A stretch of DNA of 64,000 nucleotides from Mycobacterium sp. (GCF_019247635.1 NZ_JAFBAR010000090.1:1-64000); one strand, 5' to 3'; shown: positions 34,124-44,464, counted from the stretch's first letter. Translations and numbers: made by a program. Notes: a model not told the origin generated them from the sequence alone.

Positions 34124-36762
34124 AAACCGGCCGTCCGGCGCAGCGTTTGCTCGAGCGCGAGGCCGTGCTGGCCCAGCTGGGTGCGCTCGCGCGCGCGCTG
34201 CGCCGCGGTGCCGGCCAGGTGGTGTTGCTGCGCGGGGAGGCCGGGGTGGGCAAGACCGCGGTGATCACCGGTTTTTGCCGGGGCCTGGATCCGGCGGTGC
34301 GGATGCTGGCCGGCGGGTGTGACCCGCTGGCGGCGCCGCAGCCATTGGGCCCGCTGCTCGACGCGCTGGCCGGGTTCGGCCCCGAGGCGGCCCGCGCGCT
34401 GGGAGCGGCGATCGACGCCGGTGACACCGCGGCGCTGTATCGGCGGCTGTTGGCGGTGCTGCGTGACGGGCACCGCTGGGTGTGGGTGATCGAAGACGCC
34501 CATTGGGCCGACGGGGCCACCCTGGATCTGGTGCGCTTTTTGGCACGGCGCATCGCGTCGCTGCCGCTGCTGCTGGTGGTCTCGTATCGCGACGACGAGC
34601 TCGACGCCCAGCACCCACTCTCGGTGGTGCTGGGCGACGTGGCGACGTGTGCGGCGGTGTGCCGCATCGGGTTGGCGCCGCTCACCCGCGACGCGGTGGC
34701 GGCGCTGGCAGCCGGCAGCGGCCTCAACGCCGACCGGTTGCACGAGCTTACCGGCGGAAACCCGTTTTTTGTCACCGAGGTGCTGGCCGCCGGGGCGGCT
34801 GACCTGGACCGGAACGCGTTGCCCCGCAGTGTTTCCGAGGCGGTATGGGGACGGCTGGCTCGACTGTCGGCAGTCGGGCGGCAGACCGCGCAGGCGGCGG
34901 CGGTCTGCGGACCGCACGCCGACCCCGCGCTGGTGGGACAGGTATGTCCGGCGGCGGGTGCGGGGCTGGCCGAATGCCTGGATGCCGGGGTGCTGGTCGC
35001 CGACCGCGAGGCGATCGGGTTCCGCCACGAGCTGGCCCGGCGCGCGACGCTGGACCGCATCGACGACTACCAGCGCAAGGTCTTACATACCCGCGCGCTG
35101 GAGGCGCTGGCCGAATCGCCGGTCGATCCGAACACGTTGGCGGCGTTGGCGTTTCACGCCGACCTGGCCGGAGAGCGGCAGGCCGCGGTGCGGTACGGGA
35201 TCGCCGCGGCCCGGCGGGCGGCCGCCTTGGGGGCGCACCGCCAAGCCGCCGACCTCTACGCGCTGGTGCTGCGCCACGCCGGCACCGCCCCCACCGAACA
35301 GAAGGTGGTCTGGCTCGAACAACACGCGTTGGCCGGATACCTCAGCGGCCTCGGTGGCGTGTCCTCGTGGCGTGAGGCGATCACGCTGCGCCGCGCTTTG
35401 GGCGACCGACTCACGGAAAGCGACGACTTGCGCTGGCTCTCGCATGAGCTGATCTTGCTGAACCGCGTCAGTGAGGCCGCCGACGCGGGGCTGGCGTCGC
35501 TGCGGCTGGTAGAAGACGCCGGTCCATGTCCGCAGCTGGCCCGCTCGCTGATGCACATGGCCGACTTCAGCGTTCTCGGTTGGGATCCGGCCGTCCCCGA
35601 CTACGCGGCCCGCGCGATCACCGTGGGCGCACAGCTGGGTGATGACGCGGTCGTCATCCGGGCGCGCGGGGCAGCCGCGTTGGCCCGCGTGCTGCGCACC
35701 AACAGCGGGTGGGACGAGCTGGAAGCGGCGTGGCGGCAGGCGATGGCCACCGACAGCCGCGGCGAAGACGCCGGCAAACTAGGGGCCGACATATGCGCCG
35801 CCGCGGCGCTGCACTACGACCTCGATCGGGCCGATCACTTCATCGCGGACACCCTCGCCTACTGCCGCGACCATAACCTGTTCATGTTCGAGGCCTTCGT
35901 CGTCGGCATCACCGCCGTGGTCGGCCTGCATCGAGGCAACTGGGAAAATGCCCGCGCGTGTGCCGAGGACGTGCTCACCCGCCCCGGCCTGCCGGCGCTG
36001 CATCGGATCGCGCCCAGACGCGCGCTGACCCTGATCCGCGCGCGCCGCGGCGAGCCACCGATCTCCGCGCTGGCTGATCAGGTCTCGGGCAGCTCGGAGT
36101 TGGATCAGTCGCGGCTTTTCCCGGTCTGGGCCGCGCGCGCCGAGGCCGCCTGGCTGGCCGGCGACGACCACACCGCCCGCACCGAGGCACGCGACGCGCT
36201 GGCCACCATCGGCACCGACAGGAATCCCTGGCTGACTGGCTCGCTGCAGCGCTGGGCGCGCTTGCCCGGAGGCACGGAAGAGCCCCTCGCCGTCGACGAC
36301 CCGACCAACCCGTTCCAGCTGGAGGCGAGCGGCGACTGGGCGGGCGCCGCGGCCGAATGGCTGCGCCGCGGCTGCCCCTACGAGGCGGCCATCGCCCGAC
36401 TCGGCGGCGACGCCGCCGCGGTGGAGTCGGCGCTGGCCACGTTCCGCGACCTCGGCGCCACCGCCGCGGCCCGCCGGGCCAAACAACGTCTCACCGGGAT
36501 GCGCGGCCCCACCCCGCGCACCCGCCGCGCCGACATCCACGCCGACCCCGACGGACTGAGCCGCCGCGAACGCGAAGTCCTCACCCTGATCGCCGCCGGC
36601 CACAGCGACGCCGACATCGCCACCGAACTGTCCATCAGCCCCAAGACCGTCGGCCACCACGTCGAGGCGGTCCTGGCCAAGCTTGGCGTCGACAACCGCA
36701 CCCAGGCCGCGGCGCGCGCGGGGCGAACCCACCTGCCCGGTAACCCAGATCGGGACGGTTAG
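34120..36762 (+). CDS. large ATPase-LuxR transcriptional regulator, copy C
   Basis: An 880-residue paralogue of the regulator at 29634. Walker A GEAGVGKT is near 40-47, then WVWVIEDAHWAD and HELTGGNPFFVTEVLAAGA, and the LuxR helix-turn-helix SRREREVLTLIAAGHSDADIATELSISPKTVGHHVEAVLAKLG. Differences from copy A concentrate in the helical middle (residues about 430-760), where a sensor may reside, while ATPase and DNA-binding parts stay alike. The frame runs 204 bases upstream into the remnant of copy B, but GTG 34120 gives the same N-terminus as copy A. It ends 12 bases from the convergent sigE stop, with no visible terminator between. Confidence 0.9.
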   Translation: MKTGRPAQRLLEREAVLAQLGALARALRRGAGQVVLLRGEAGVGKTAVITGFCRGLDPAVRMLAGGCDPLAAPQPLGPLLDALAGFGPEAARALGAAIDAGDTAALYRRLLAVLRDGHRWVWVIEDAHWADGATLDLVRFLARRIASLPLLLVVSYRDDELDAQHPLSVVLGDVATCAAVCRIGLAPLTRDAVAALAAGSGLNADRLHELTGGNPFFVTEVLAAGAADLDRNALPRSVSEAVWGRLARLSAVGRQTAQAAAVCGPHADPALVGQVCPAAGAGLAECLDAGVLVADREAIGFRHELARRATLDRIDDYQRKVLHTRALEALAESPVDPNTLAALAFHADLAGERQAAVRYGIAAARRAAALGAHRQAADLYALVLRHAGTAPTEQKVVWLEQHALAGYLSGLGGVSSWREAITLRRALGDRLTESDDLRWLSHELILLNRVSEAADAGLASLRLVEDAGPCPQLARSLMHMADFSVLGWDPAVPDYAARAITVGAQLGDDAVVIRARGAAALARVLRTNSGWDELEAAWRQAMATDSRGEDAGKLGADICAAAALHYDLDRADHFIADTLAYCRDHNLFMFEAFVVGITAVVGLHRGNWENARACAEDVLTRPGLPALHRIAPRRALTLIRARRGEPPISALADQVSGSSELDQSRLFPVWAARAEAAWLAGDDHTARTEARDALATIGTDRNPWLTGSLQRWARLPGGTEEPLAVDDPTNPFQLEASGDWAGAAAEWLRRGCPYEAAIARLGGDAAAVESALATFRDLGATAAARRAKQRLTGMRGPTPRTRRADIHADPDGLSRREREVLTLIAAGHSDADIATELSISPKTVGHHVEAVLAKLGVDNRTQAAARAGRTHLPGNPDRDG

Positions 36763-36774
36763 TCTGCCGGATCG

Positions 36775-37533
36775 CTAGGCCGACTTGGCGTGGATGCCTG
36801 CCTCGGGGTGCGCGGCCAGGTAATCGCGGAGCGCCTGACGCCCCCGGTGGATCCGGCTGCGCACGGTGCCCAGCTTCACGCCCAGCGTGGCGCCGATCTC
36901 CTCGTAGGACAGGCCCTCGATGTCGCAGAGCACCACCGCCGCGCGGAATTCCGGCGGCAGCGAATCCAGGGCCGCCTGCAGGTCGGGACCCAGCCGCGAG
37001 TCGTGGTAGATCTGCTCGGGGTCGGGCTCGTCGGCCGGCACCCGGTCGTAATCCTCGGGGAGTGCCTCCATCCGGATGCGCGCCCGCCGGCGGACCATGT
37101 CCAGGAACAGGTTGGTGGTGATGCGGTGCAGCCAGCCCTCGAAAGTTCCGGGCTGGTAGTTCTGGACGGACCGGAACACCCTGATGAAGGTCTCCTGGGT
37201 CAGGTCCTCGGCGTCCTGCTGGTTGCCCGACAACCGATAGGCCAGCCGATACACCCGGTCGGCGTGCTGCCGCACCAACTCATCCCAGGACGGCATGGCC
37301 GCCTTGTCTCCGGTCGCGTCGAACACCGCCGTGCCAGACAACGTTTCGGACGGTTCCACCCACTCGTCGTCGTTCCACTCCTTGGGATGCGACATGGTGG
37401 TCGGGCTCAACGTGGTGATTATTGGTTCCTCCGGATATGACCTGCCGTCAAGCTTGGGCAGTTCGCGCAATTCGTCAGCCGCAACACGAAGTCGCCAACT
37501 TGTATTCCCCGCCCACTGCCCTCCGCGTTCCAT
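36775..37533 (-). CDS. sigE: ECF sigma factor SigE
   Basis: Extracytoplasmic-function sigma factor directing RNA polymerase to envelope- and heat-stress genes. The 252-residue protein has a variable N-terminus to about 65, then region 2 ([71 protein letters not shown]) and region 4 ([48 protein letters not shown]). The long N-terminus matches M. tuberculosis SigE, for which several translation starts are known. The C-terminal end ([11 protein letters not shown]) differs from that in M. tuberculosis. Its normal downstream partner rseA is absent; a regulator runs toward it from the other strand. Confidence 0.95.
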   Translation of the reverse strand: MERGGQWAGNTSWRLRVAADELRELPKLDGRSYPEEPIITTLSPTTMSHPKEWNDDEWVEPSETLSGTAVFDATGDKAAMPSWDELVRQHADRVYRLAYRLSGNQQDAEDLTQETFIRVFRSVQNYQPGTFEGWLHRITTNLFLDMVRRRARIRMEALPEDYDRVPADEPDPEQIYHDSRLGPDLQAALDSLPPEFRAAVVLCDIEGLSYEEIGATLGVKLGTVRSRIHRGRQALRDYLAAHPEAGIHAKSA

Positions 37534-37577
37534 ACGGTTACCGTCGCGTACCCGCGTATGTGCGATATAGGAACATA

Positions 37578-37595
37578 CTGAGGTTTGCCTGAGAA
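37578..37595 (-). promoter_or_regulatory. candidate MprA-like box upstream of sigE
   Basis: On the minus strand TTCTCAGGCAAACCTCAG contains two CTCAG repeats 11 bases apart, about 45-60 bases before the sigE start. MprA of the MprAB stress system is known to control sigE through loosely conserved TCTCAG direct repeats. The match is loose and unverified. Confidence 0.35.
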
Positions 37596-37734
37596 ACCAT
37601 TTCGTTACCTGCGTTTTCCAGCGGATATGACTCGCGCGGTGACCTTCGTCGCTCTACAGGCTTTGGGCGTGTCGCAACGGCCGGTCTCAGGCGCGCCTGC
37701 CGAGCGCCACCCATAAATGAAATACGCTGCGGAC

Positions 37735-38403
37735 ATGGACGACGGCACCGACAACAGTTCCGGCCAGGCGGCGCCCAGTCGAGCCGAGTCCCTTTCCGCG
37801 CACGCCGAGGGATCGATATCAGAGGACGCGGTCCTGGCTGGCGCCCGCGAGCGGGCCACCGACATCGGCGCCGGCGCGGTGACGCCGGCGGTCGGTGCGC
37901 TGCTGAGTCTGCTGGCCAAGCTCAGCGGTGGTAAGGCCGTCGCCGAGGTGGGCACCGGCGTGGGGGTCAGTGGGCTCTGGTTGCTGTCCGGCATGAGCGA
38001 CGACGGCGTCTTGACCACGATCGACATCGAGCCCGAATATCTGCGGCTGGCCAAGGAGGCCTTCACCGAGGCGGGCATCGGACAGTCGCGGACCCGGCTG
38101 ATCAGCGGCCGCGCCCAGGAGGTGCTGACCCGGCTCGCCGATGATTCCTATGACCTGGTGTTCATCGACGCCGACCCCATCGACCAGCCGGATTACGTCG
38201 TGGAAGGCGTGCGGCTGCTGCGTTCCGGCGGTGTCATCGTGGTGCATCGGGCGGCGCTGGGCGGACGCGCCGGCGATCCGTCGGCGCGCGACACCGAGGT
38301 GACCGCCGTCCGCGAAGCGGCCCGGCTCATCGCCGAGGACGAGCGGCTCACCCCGGCTTTGGTCCCGCTCGGCGACGGCCTCCTCGCCGCCGTCCGGGAT
38401 TAG
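37735..38403 (+). CDS. SAM-dependent O-methyltransferase (Rv1220c-like)
   Basis: Predicted class I methyltransferase of the catechol/caffeoyl-CoA O-methyltransferase type; substrate unknown. The SAM site [19 protein letters not shown] is near residue 70, followed by [17 protein letters not shown] and [17 protein letters not shown]. The ATG at 37735 ([10 protein letters not shown]) is favoured by position of the conserved PSRAESL block; an ATG at 37717 would add six residues. It is transcribed divergently from sigE as in M. tuberculosis. Its last 56 bases overlap the convergent SRPBCC gene. Confidence 0.9.
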   Translation: MDDGTDNSSGQAAPSRAESLSAHAEGSISEDAVLAGARERATDIGAGAVTPAVGALLSLLAKLSGGKAVAEVGTGVGVSGLWLLSGMSDDGVLTTIDIEPEYLRLAKEAFTEAGIGQSRTRLISGRAQEVLTRLADDSYDLVFIDADPIDQPDYVVEGVRLLRSGGVIVVHRAALGGRAGDPSARDTEVTAVREAARLIAEDERLTPALVPLGDGLLAAVRD

Positions 38404-38845
38404 TTCGCGGCTCTCTCTCAAACTCGAGGTAATGGCGGATCTCCTCGGCCGCGGCGTGCAGGTTGCGGCTGACCAAGCCGCGCCCGACGATCTCGCTGAG
38501 CCGGGCGAAGCCCAATCCGCTGGCCGAAAACGTCAAAGTCATTGTGAGACTGCTGCCTTCGCCGTCGGGCTCGACGAGGGCCTCGAAGGAGTGCCGGGTT
38601 CCCCGCACCGATTCCCACGTCACGCGCCTGCCGTCGGAAGAGGTGATCAGCACCCGTCCGCCGAGGTGGATAGTGCCGCTGTCCAGGTAGACATCCCACA
38701 GTTCGCCGTCCGCACAGGCCTCGACGAAGCGGCATCGGCTGAACGTGGTCACCTTGGGAAACAACCGATGCGGGTCGGTGATGAAGGCGGCGGTGTCGTC
38801 GACGGGGCAGCGGATCGTCCGCGCCACGGTAACCTTCTGGGTCAT
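38348..38845 (-). CDS. SRPBCC/polyketide-cyclase-fold protein
   Basis: A 165-residue protein with the START-like lipid-binding pattern: [29 protein letters not shown] at the start, [18 protein letters not shown] and [33 protein letters not shown] in the beta-sheet, and a long C-terminal helix ([25 protein letters not shown]). The ATG at 38845 is one base after the acyltransferase stop, so the two are one operon. The Arg-rich C-terminus ([14 protein letters not shown]) overlaps the end of the methyltransferase gene on the other strand by 56 bases. Role unknown; may bind a lipid or acyl chain. Confidence 0.8.
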   Translation of the reverse strand: MTQKVTVARTIRCPVDDTAAFITDPHRLFPKVTTFSRCRFVEACADGELWDVYLDSGTIHLGGRVLITSSDGRRVTWESVRGTRHSFEALVEPDGEGSSLTMTLTFSASGLGFARLSEIVGRGLVSRNLHAAAEEIRHYLEFEREPRTNPGRRRGGRRRAGPKPG

Positions 38846-38846
38846 C

Positions 38847-39656
38847 TCACCGCACCATCGGGACGACGGTCCTGCTGGCCAGTTTTGACAGTCCGACCTG
38901 CATGACGCTGTTGACGTAGTCGTACGCCTGGTCCCAATCCGGTTCATCGCCGAACCGGGCGCGCAGATCGACCGGCTCGAGCACCTGCACGCGGATCTTC
39001 GCCGGTAGCGGGAAATGCGGAAGCGGGAAGGGCAGCAGACCCCATGGGACGCTGAGCGTCAGCGGCAGGCTCTTGACCCGGGCCAGCTTGTCCAAGCGCA
39101 ACCGTTGCGCGGTGCGACGGCCGTCGTTGAGCACGAAGAAGGTGTCGTGCCCGCCGGTGGCAACCACGGGGACGATGTTGACGTTGCAGCGGTGCGCCAA
39201 CTTCAGGAAGCCCTTGCGGCCCGAAAAGATGATTTTGTTCCGGTCACGCCAGGGCCGTAGCGCCTCGACGTCGCCGCCCGGGTAGACGAGCGCGGAGCCG
39301 CCGCTGGTGAAGATGTGCTCGGCAAAGGAGTTGTCCGCCGGAACCACGCCGAGCTTTCGGGTCAGCCCGCCGATGACCGGTGCGTTTGTGACGGTGTCGT
39401 GCGCCAACGCGTACAGCGGGCGGCCTTCGACAGTGAAAAAGGTGTTATAGGCCAGCAGGAAGAGGAACGTGTCCGGGGTGGCACCCCCGCCGCTGTGGTT
39501 GCCCACGAACAGCACCGGCTCGTCCGGAACGTTTTCAAAGCCGTGCACTTCGGCGCGGAACCACACCGTCGACGCCAGCCACAGGGTGGGCAGGACCGCG
39601 CGGATGAACTCCGGATCGCGGTTGCGGAGTTCCTCGGGGATCTGCGGGCTGGTCAT
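38847..39656 (-). CDS. PlsC-like lysophospholipid/glycerol acyltransferase
   Basis: A 269-residue membrane-associated acyltransferase. The catalytic motif is NHSGGGATPD, a longer-spaced variant of HX4D, followed by YPGGDVEALRPWRDRNKIIF and FLKLAHRCNVNIVPVVATGG, as in acyltransferases that make phosphatidic acid or triacylglycerol. The ATG at 39656 (MTSPQIPEEL) is chosen because a TAATCT -10 lies 7 bases upstream (39664-39669), giving a leaderless message; a GTG at 39683 is the alternative. It is co-transcribed with the SRPBCC gene. Confidence 0.85.
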   Translation of the reverse strand: MTSPQIPEELRNRDPEFIRAVLPTLWLASTVWFRAEVHGFENVPDEPVLFVGNHSGGGATPDTFLFLLAYNTFFTVEGRPLYALAHDTVTNAPVIGGLTRKLGVVPADNSFAEHIFTSGGSALVYPGGDVEALRPWRDRNKIIFSGRKGFLKLAHRCNVNIVPVVATGGHDTFFVLNDGRRTAQRLRLDKLARVKSLPLTLSVPWGLLPFPLPHFPLPAKIRVQVLEPVDLRARFGDEPDWDQAYDYVNSVMQVGLSKLASRTVVPMVR

Positions 39657-39663
39657 CTGGTTG

Positions 39664-39669
39664 AGATTA
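39664..39669 (-). promoter_or_regulatory. candidate leaderless -10 for the acyltransferase operon
   Basis: TAATCT on the minus strand ends 7 bases before the ATG at 39656, the spacing expected when transcription begins at the start codon. Confidence 0.4.
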
Positions 39670-39760
39670 ACCGCGTTCGACACACCTAATCGTCGATCGC
39701 GCGGCCAAGGTGGGCCAGGGGGTTGGCGTCGAGTCATCGGCCCCGGTCGGCATCGACGCC

Positions 39761-39806
39761 TTGACTCCGGCTGAACGGGCGTTTAGTATTCTGAACATGC
39801 GTTCAG
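39761..39806 (+). promoter_or_regulatory. promoter and double operator of the TetR-ABC operon
   Basis: TTGACT (39761-39766), a 17-base spacer and TAGTAT (39784-39789) form a good promoter with transcription expected at or next to the ATG 39797. Two 16-base dyads, CTGAACGGGCGTTTAG (39771-39786) and CTGAACATGCGTTCAG (39791-39806), lie exactly 20 bases apart, one on the spacer and -10, the other over the start codon. They are strong candidates for TetR autoregulation. Confidence 0.65.
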
Positions 39807-40435
39807 CAGACCTGACCGCCACCGCCCGAATCCGCGAGGCGGCCATCGAGCAGTTCGGTGAGCACGGTTTCGGTGTTGGGCTGCGGACCATCGCCGAGGC
39901 CGCCGGCGTCAGCGCCGCGTTGGTCATCCACCACTTCGGTTCCAAGGACGGTCTGCGCCAGGCGTGCGACGACTACGTGGCCGACGAGATCCGCAGCAGC
40001 AAGTCCGAGGCGATGCAGTCCAACGATCCGGCCACCTGGCTTGGGCAGCTGGCTGAAATCGAGGCCTACGCGCCGCTGGTGACCTACCTGGTACGCAGCA
40101 TGCAGTCCGGCGGCGAGCTGGCAAAGATGTTGTGGCAGAAGATGATCGACAACGCCGAAGAATACCTCCAGGAGGGGGTCCAAGCCGGCACCATCAAACC
40201 CAGCCGCGACCCGCACGCCAGAGCCAGGTATTTGGGCATCACCGGCGGCGGCGGCTTGCTGCTTTACATCCAAATGCACGAAACCCCAACCGATCTGCGG
40301 GTGGTCCTGCGCGACTACGCCCGCGACATGGTGCTGCCCGCCCTCGAGATGTACACCGAGGGCCTGATGGCCGACCGCACTATGTATGACGCGTTTCTGG
40401 CCGACGATGATCAAGGAGATTCCCATGCCGACTGA
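39797..40435 (+). CDS. TetR-family repressor of the adjacent ABC exporter (Rv1219c-like)
   Basis: A 212-residue ligand-responsive repressor. The N-terminal helix-turn-helix is [54 protein letters not shown]; the rest is the helical ligand and dimer domain. The ATG at 39797 lies within the second operator dyad and follows the -10 by 7 bases, so the message is probably leaderless. It overlaps the ABC ATPase gene by 11 bases. The M. tuberculosis homologue is known to repress the Rv1218c-Rv1217c drug exporter. Confidence 0.92.
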   Translation: MRSADLTATARIREAAIEQFGEHGFGVGLRTIAEAAGVSAALVIHHFGSKDGLRQACDDYVADEIRSSKSEAMQSNDPATWLGQLAEIEAYAPLVTYLVRSMQSGGELAKMLWQKMIDNAEEYLQEGVQAGTIKPSRDPHARARYLGITGGGGLLLYIQMHETPTDLRVVLRDYARDMVLPALEMYTEGLMADRTMYDAFLADDDQGDSHAD

Positions 40436-41327
40436 CCAAACGCCGATCGATGTCCGCGGGCTCACCAAGAACTTCGGCTCGGTGCGTGCGCTCGACGGTC
40501 TGGACTTGACCGTGCGCGAAGGAGAAGTGCACGGTTTCCTCGGTCCGAATGGCGCCGGTAAGTCCACGACCATCCGCATCCTGCTGGGTGTGGTAAAGGC
40601 GGACGGCGGCACCGCGCGACTGCTGGGCGGTGACCCGTGGGCCGACGCCGTCCAGTTGCACCGCCAAATCGCCTACGTGCCAGGCGATGTCACGCTCTGG
40701 CCGTCGCTGACCGGTGGCGAGACCATCGATCTACTGGCCCGGATGCGCGGCGGCATCGACCAGGCGCGGCGGACGGAGCTGATCGAGCGCTTCGAACTGG
40801 ACCCGCACAAGAAGGTGCGTGCCTACTCAAAAGGCAACAGGCAGAAGGTATCTCTGATTTCGGCGTTCTCGTCGCGGGCCAGCCTGCTCTTGCTGGACGA
40901 ACCGAGCAGCGGGCTGGACCCGTTGATGGAAAACGTGTTTCAGCAATGCGTCAGTGATGCGCGTGATCGCGGTACCACTGTCCTGTTGTCCAGCCACATC
41001 CTGGCCGAGACCGAGGCGCTGTGCGAGCGGGTGACCATCATCCAAGCGGGTAAGACGGTCGAAAGCGGTTCGCTGGAATCGATGCGTCACCTCAGCCGCA
41101 CTTCCATCAAGGCCGAAATGATCGGCGATCCAGGCGATATCACTCGAATCAAGGGAGTCGAGGACGTCAGCGTCGACGGCCGCACGTTGCGCGCACAGGT
41201 CGACAGCGAGAGTCTGGGCGAACTGATCCGGGTGCTCGGCGATGCCGGTGTCCGCAGCCTGGTGAGCCAGCCGCCGTCCCTGGAAGAGCTCTTCCTGCGC
41301 CACTACAGCGAAAAGGCAGCGATATGA
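40425..41327 (+). CDS. ABC exporter ATPase (Rv1218c-like)
   Basis: The 300-residue ATPase of a multidrug/antibiotic (tetronasin-type) exporter. Walker [12 protein letters not shown]-loop region [17 protein letters not shown], a signature region that reads [14 protein letters not shown] (SKGNRQK in place of LSGGQ), Walker [14 protein letters not shown] and [10 protein letters not shown]. The ATG at 40425 has AAGGAG 7 bases upstream. Coupled to the TetR gene before it and to the permease after it (ATGA overlap). Confidence 0.93.
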   Translation: MPTDQTPIDVRGLTKNFGSVRALDGLDLTVREGEVHGFLGPNGAGKSTTIRILLGVVKADGGTARLLGGDPWADAVQLHRQIAYVPGDVTLWPSLTGGETIDLLARMRGGIDQARRTELIERFELDPHKKVRAYSKGNRQKVSLISAFSSRASLLLLDEPSSGLDPLMENVFQQCVSDARDRGTTVLLSSHILAETEALCERVTIIQAGKTVESGSLESMRHLSRTSIKAEMIGDPGDITRIKGVEDVSVDGRTLRAQVDSESLGELIRVLGDAGVRSLVSQPPSLEELFLRHYSEKAAI

Positions 41328-42964
41328 CCGCCGTGACGCTGCACCGCCCCGCACCACAGCCGGCACCGCACCACAATCCGCATTTCGCGGGCACGCTGGG
41401 GTTGCTGCGGTTGTACTTGCGCCGCGACCGGGTCGTGTTGCCACTCTGGGTGTTGCTGCTGTCGATACCGCTGGCCAGCGTGTACATCGGCAGCATCGAA
41501 AAGGTCTACCCCACCCAGGCCGAGCGCGCGACGTTCGCCGCCTCGATCCTGGCAAGCCCGGCCCAGCGCGCCCTGTACGGCCAGGTCTACAACGACAGCC
41601 TCGGGGCGGTCGGCATCTGGAAGGCCGGGATGTTCCATGTGCTCATCGCGGTGGCGGTCATCCTCACGTTGATCCGGCACACCCGTGCCGACGAGGAGAC
41701 CGGGCGTGCCGAACTGATCGACTCGACCGCCGTCGGCCGCTACGCCAGTCTGACTGCCGCGCTGCTGTTGTCATTCTCGGCGTCAATCCTCACCGGCGTG
41801 ATCGGCGCGGCGGGATTGTTGACCACCAGCGTCCCGGCGGCCGGGTCGGTGGTCTTCGGCGCGGCGCTGGCCGCCTCGGGCCTGGTCTTCACGGCCGTCG
41901 CCGCCGTGGCCGCGCAACTGTCGCCGAGCGCGCGAACCGCCCGTGGCATCGCCTTCAGCGTGCTGGGGGCGGCGTTCACGCTGCGCGCGATCGGGGATGC
42001 CGGCTCGGGCGCGTTGTCCTGGCTCTCCCCGCTGGGGTGGTCGCTGCAGGCCAGGCCCTATGCGGGCGATCACTGGTGGGTGTTGCTGCTGCACCTGACG
42101 ACCGCCGCGGCGCTCACCGCGGTGGCCTACCGGTTGCTTGCCGGCCGCGACGTCGGCGCCGGACTGATCGCCGAACGCGCCGGACCCGGTGGCGCGTCGC
42201 CATCGCTGGGAAACGCCGTCGGGCTGGCGTGGCGACTTGACCGTGGCTCGGTGCTGTTGTGGACGGTGGGTCTGTGCCTGTACGGGCTACTGATCGGCAG
42301 CGTTACGCACGGGATCGCCGACGAGCTGGGTAGCAGCGGCACCGCGCGTGACATCGTCGCACGGCTCGGCGGCACCGGCGCGCTCGAGCAAGCCTTTATC
42401 GCCGTTGGCTTCGGCATGCTGGGCATGATCGCGGCGGCCTTCGCCACCTCACTGACGCTGCGGCTGCACCAGGAGGAGGCGGGGCAGCGGGCCGAGACAC
42501 TGCTCGCCGGGGCGCTCCCGCGGACCCGTTGGCTGGCAAGCCATTTGGTGATGGCGCTGGCCGGGTCCGGGCTGGCGCTGCTACTGTCCGGCGCGACGGC
42601 GGGACTGACCTATGGTGTGGCCGCCGGTGACGTCGGCGGCAAGCTCAGCACCGTGCTCGGCACGGCGGCGGCACAACTGCCCGCGGTCTGGCTGATGGCC
42701 GCGGTGACGCTCGGATTGTTCGGTGTAGCACCGCGATTCACGCCGGCGGCGTGGGCCGTGCTGGTCGGATTCGTTGCCGTGTACCTGCTCGGTTCGCTGT
42801 CGGGATCCCCGCAGTGGGTCCTGGATTTGGAGCCGTTCGCACACGTTCCACGGGTCGGCGCAGGCGACTTCACCGCGCTGCCGCTGCTCTGGCTGACCGG
42901 GCTCGATGCGGTGCTTATCCTGTTGGGAGCCATGGCTTTTCGAAGCCGAGACGTGCGCTGCTGA
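41324..42964 (+). CDS. ABC exporter permease (Rv1217c-like)
   Basis: A 546-residue integral membrane protein with about 12 hydrophobic helices, consistent with two six-helix halves (for example [74 protein letters not shown]). The ATG overlaps the ATPase stop by 4 bases. The homologous system in M. tuberculosis exports several antitubercular compounds; substrates here are unknown. Confidence 0.92.
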   Translation: MTAVTLHRPAPQPAPHHNPHFAGTLGLLRLYLRRDRVVLPLWVLLLSIPLASVYIGSIEKVYPTQAERATFAASILASPAQRALYGQVYNDSLGAVGIWKAGMFHVLIAVAVILTLIRHTRADEETGRAELIDSTAVGRYASLTAALLLSFSASILTGVIGAAGLLTTSVPAAGSVVFGAALAASGLVFTAVAAVAAQLSPSARTARGIAFSVLGAAFTLRAIGDAGSGALSWLSPLGWSLQARPYAGDHWWVLLLHLTTAAALTAVAYRLLAGRDVGAGLIAERAGPGGASPSLGNAVGLAWRLDRGSVLLWTVGLCLYGLLIGSVTHGIADELGSSGTARDIVARLGGTGALEQAFIAVGFGMLGMIAAAFATSLTLRLHQEEAGQRAETLLAGALPRTRWLASHLVMALAGSGLALLLSGATAGLTYGVAAGDVGGKLSTVLGTAAAQLPAVWLMAAVTLGLFGVAPRFTPAAWAVLVGFVAVYLLGSLSGSPQWVLDLEPFAHVPRVGAGDFTALPLLWLTGLDAVLILLGAMAFRSRDVRC

Positions 42965-42991
42965 GGCGCCGGCGGTTTCCGCCGTTTCCGC

Positions 42992-43048
42992 CGAGCAGAC
43001 GCAAAAGCACCCATTTCGTGCCGAAATGGGTGCTTTTGCGTCTGCTCG
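42992..43048. terminator. perfect 27-bp hairpin between convergent ABC permease and glgC
   Basis: Arms 42992-43018 and 43022-43048 are perfect inverse complements with a 3-base loop. An A4/T4 block lies inside the stem rather than after it. Position between two convergent stops makes a bidirectional terminator likely. Its 18-base AGCAGACGCAAAAGCACC recurs at 56333-56350. Confidence 0.65.
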
Positions 43049-43057
43049 CGGGGGGCG

Positions 43058-44272
43058 CTACACCCAAATGCCCTTGCCCACCGCGACCACGCCGCCGGCG
43101 CTGATCGCGAAGCGTTCGCGATCCTTCTCCAGATCCACTCCGACCATCTCACCGGGACCGATAACGACGTTCTTGTCCAGGATCGCGTGGCGCACCACCG
43201 CGCCGCGGCCGACCCGCGCGCCCGGCATGATCACACTGCCCTCCACGATCGCGCCGTCGTCAACCACGACATTGGACGACAACACCGAATTGCGCACGGA
43301 CGCCGCAGAGATGATGCTGCCCGCCCCCACCACCGACTCCTGAGCGGAGCCCCCGTTGACGAACTTGGCCGGCGCCAGGTTCTCCGAGGCGCCCAGGATC
43401 GGCCAGCGCTTGTTGTACAGGTTGAACACGGGATGGACGGACACCAGATCCATGTGCGCGTCGTAAAAGGCGTCCAGCGTTCCCACGTCACGCCAGTAGG
43501 CGCGGTCGCGGTCGGTGGCACCGGGCACCTCGTTGTCGCTGAAGTCGTAGACCGCCGCTATGCCGTCGTCCACCAGCCGCGGAATGATGTCACCACCCAT
43601 GTCGTGATCCGAGTGATCATCGTCGGCGTCGGCGCGTATCGCGTCGATCAGGACCTTGGTGGTGAAGATGTAGTTGCCCATCGAGGCAAAGGTCACGTTG
43701 GGGTCGTTCGGAGTCCCCGGGGGGTCCATCGGCTTCTCCAGGAAGCTGCGGATGCGGCCCGAATCGTCGGAATCGATGCACCCGAAGGCGTGCGCCTCGG
43801 AACGCGGAACCCGAATGCCGGCGACGGTCGCACCCGCCCCGGTGTCAACGTGGAAGCGGACCATCTGTTCGGGATCCATCCGATACACGTGGTCGGCGCC
43901 GAAAACGACTATGTAGTCGGGGTCTTCGTCGTAGATCAGGTTCAGCGACTGGTAAATGGCGTCCGCCGAGCCGGTATACCAGCGCGGGCCCAGGCGCTGC
44001 TGCGCGGGCACCGGGGTGATGTATTCGCCGGCCAGGCCGGACAGCCGCCAGTTCTGCGAGATGTGGCGGTCGAGTGAATGCGACTTGTATTGGGTTAGAA
44101 CGCAGATCCGCAGATACCGGGCGTTGACGAGGTTGGAGAGCACGAAATCGATCAGCCGGTAAGCGCCGCCGAACGGAACCGCGGGTTTGGCCCGGTCCGC
44201 CGTCAGTGGGTAGAGCCGCTTGCCCTCACCGCCGGCCAAAACGATGCCGAGCACGTGTGGCGCTTCCCTCAT
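43058..44272 (-). CDS. glgC: glucose-1-phosphate adenylyltransferase (ADP-glucose pyrophosphorylase)
   Basis: Makes ADP-glucose from ATP and glucose-1-phosphate, feeding alpha-glucan and, with GlgM, maltose-1-phosphate synthesis. The 404-residue protein has the nucleotide-binding [25 protein letters not shown] at the N-terminus, [11 protein letters not shown] (metal Asp), [10 protein letters not shown] and a C-terminal left-handed beta-helix ([25 protein letters not shown]). Length equals that of the M. tuberculosis enzyme. Divergent from glgM with 198 bases between. Confidence 0.97.
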   Translation of the reverse strand: MREAPHVLGIVLAGGEGKRLYPLTADRAKPAVPFGGAYRLIDFVLSNLVNARYLRICVLTQYKSHSLDRHISQNWRLSGLAGEYITPVPAQQRLGPRWYTGSADAIYQSLNLIYDEDPDYIVVFGADHVYRMDPEQMVRFHVDTGAGATVAGIRVPRSEAHAFGCIDSDDSGRIRSFLEKPMDPPGTPNDPNVTFASMGNYIFTTKVLIDAIRADADDDHSDHDMGGDIIPRLVDDGIAAVYDFSDNEVPGATDRDRAYWRDVGTLDAFYDAHMDLVSVHPVFNLYNKRWPILGASENLAPAKFVNGGSAQESVVGAGSIISAASVRNSVLSSNVVVDDGAIVEGSVIMPGARVGRGAVVRHAILDKNVVIGPGEMVGVDLEKDRERFAISAGGVVAVGKGIWV

Positions 44273-44458
44273 GGCTCAAACCTAACGGCACCCGCGGACC
44301 GCTGCCAGGGGATCCTCGGCAAACGGCGGTTTCTGACGGGCTGTCCGTCAAGGTATTTGGCCTGTTCGCGGCCCGAAATGCGGGTGGCACCGGCGCCGAC
44401 TCGCCCCCACCGGTCGGCTCCTCCCCCGCCCGAGGTGCGGGCGCGGGACGAGCCGAAC

Positions 44459-44464
44459 TACGGT
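44459..44464 (+). promoter_or_regulatory. candidate leaderless -10 for glgM
   Basis: TACGGT fits TANNNT and ends 6 bases before the ATG at 44471, with no ribosome site between, so transcription probably starts at the start codon. Confidence 0.4.
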
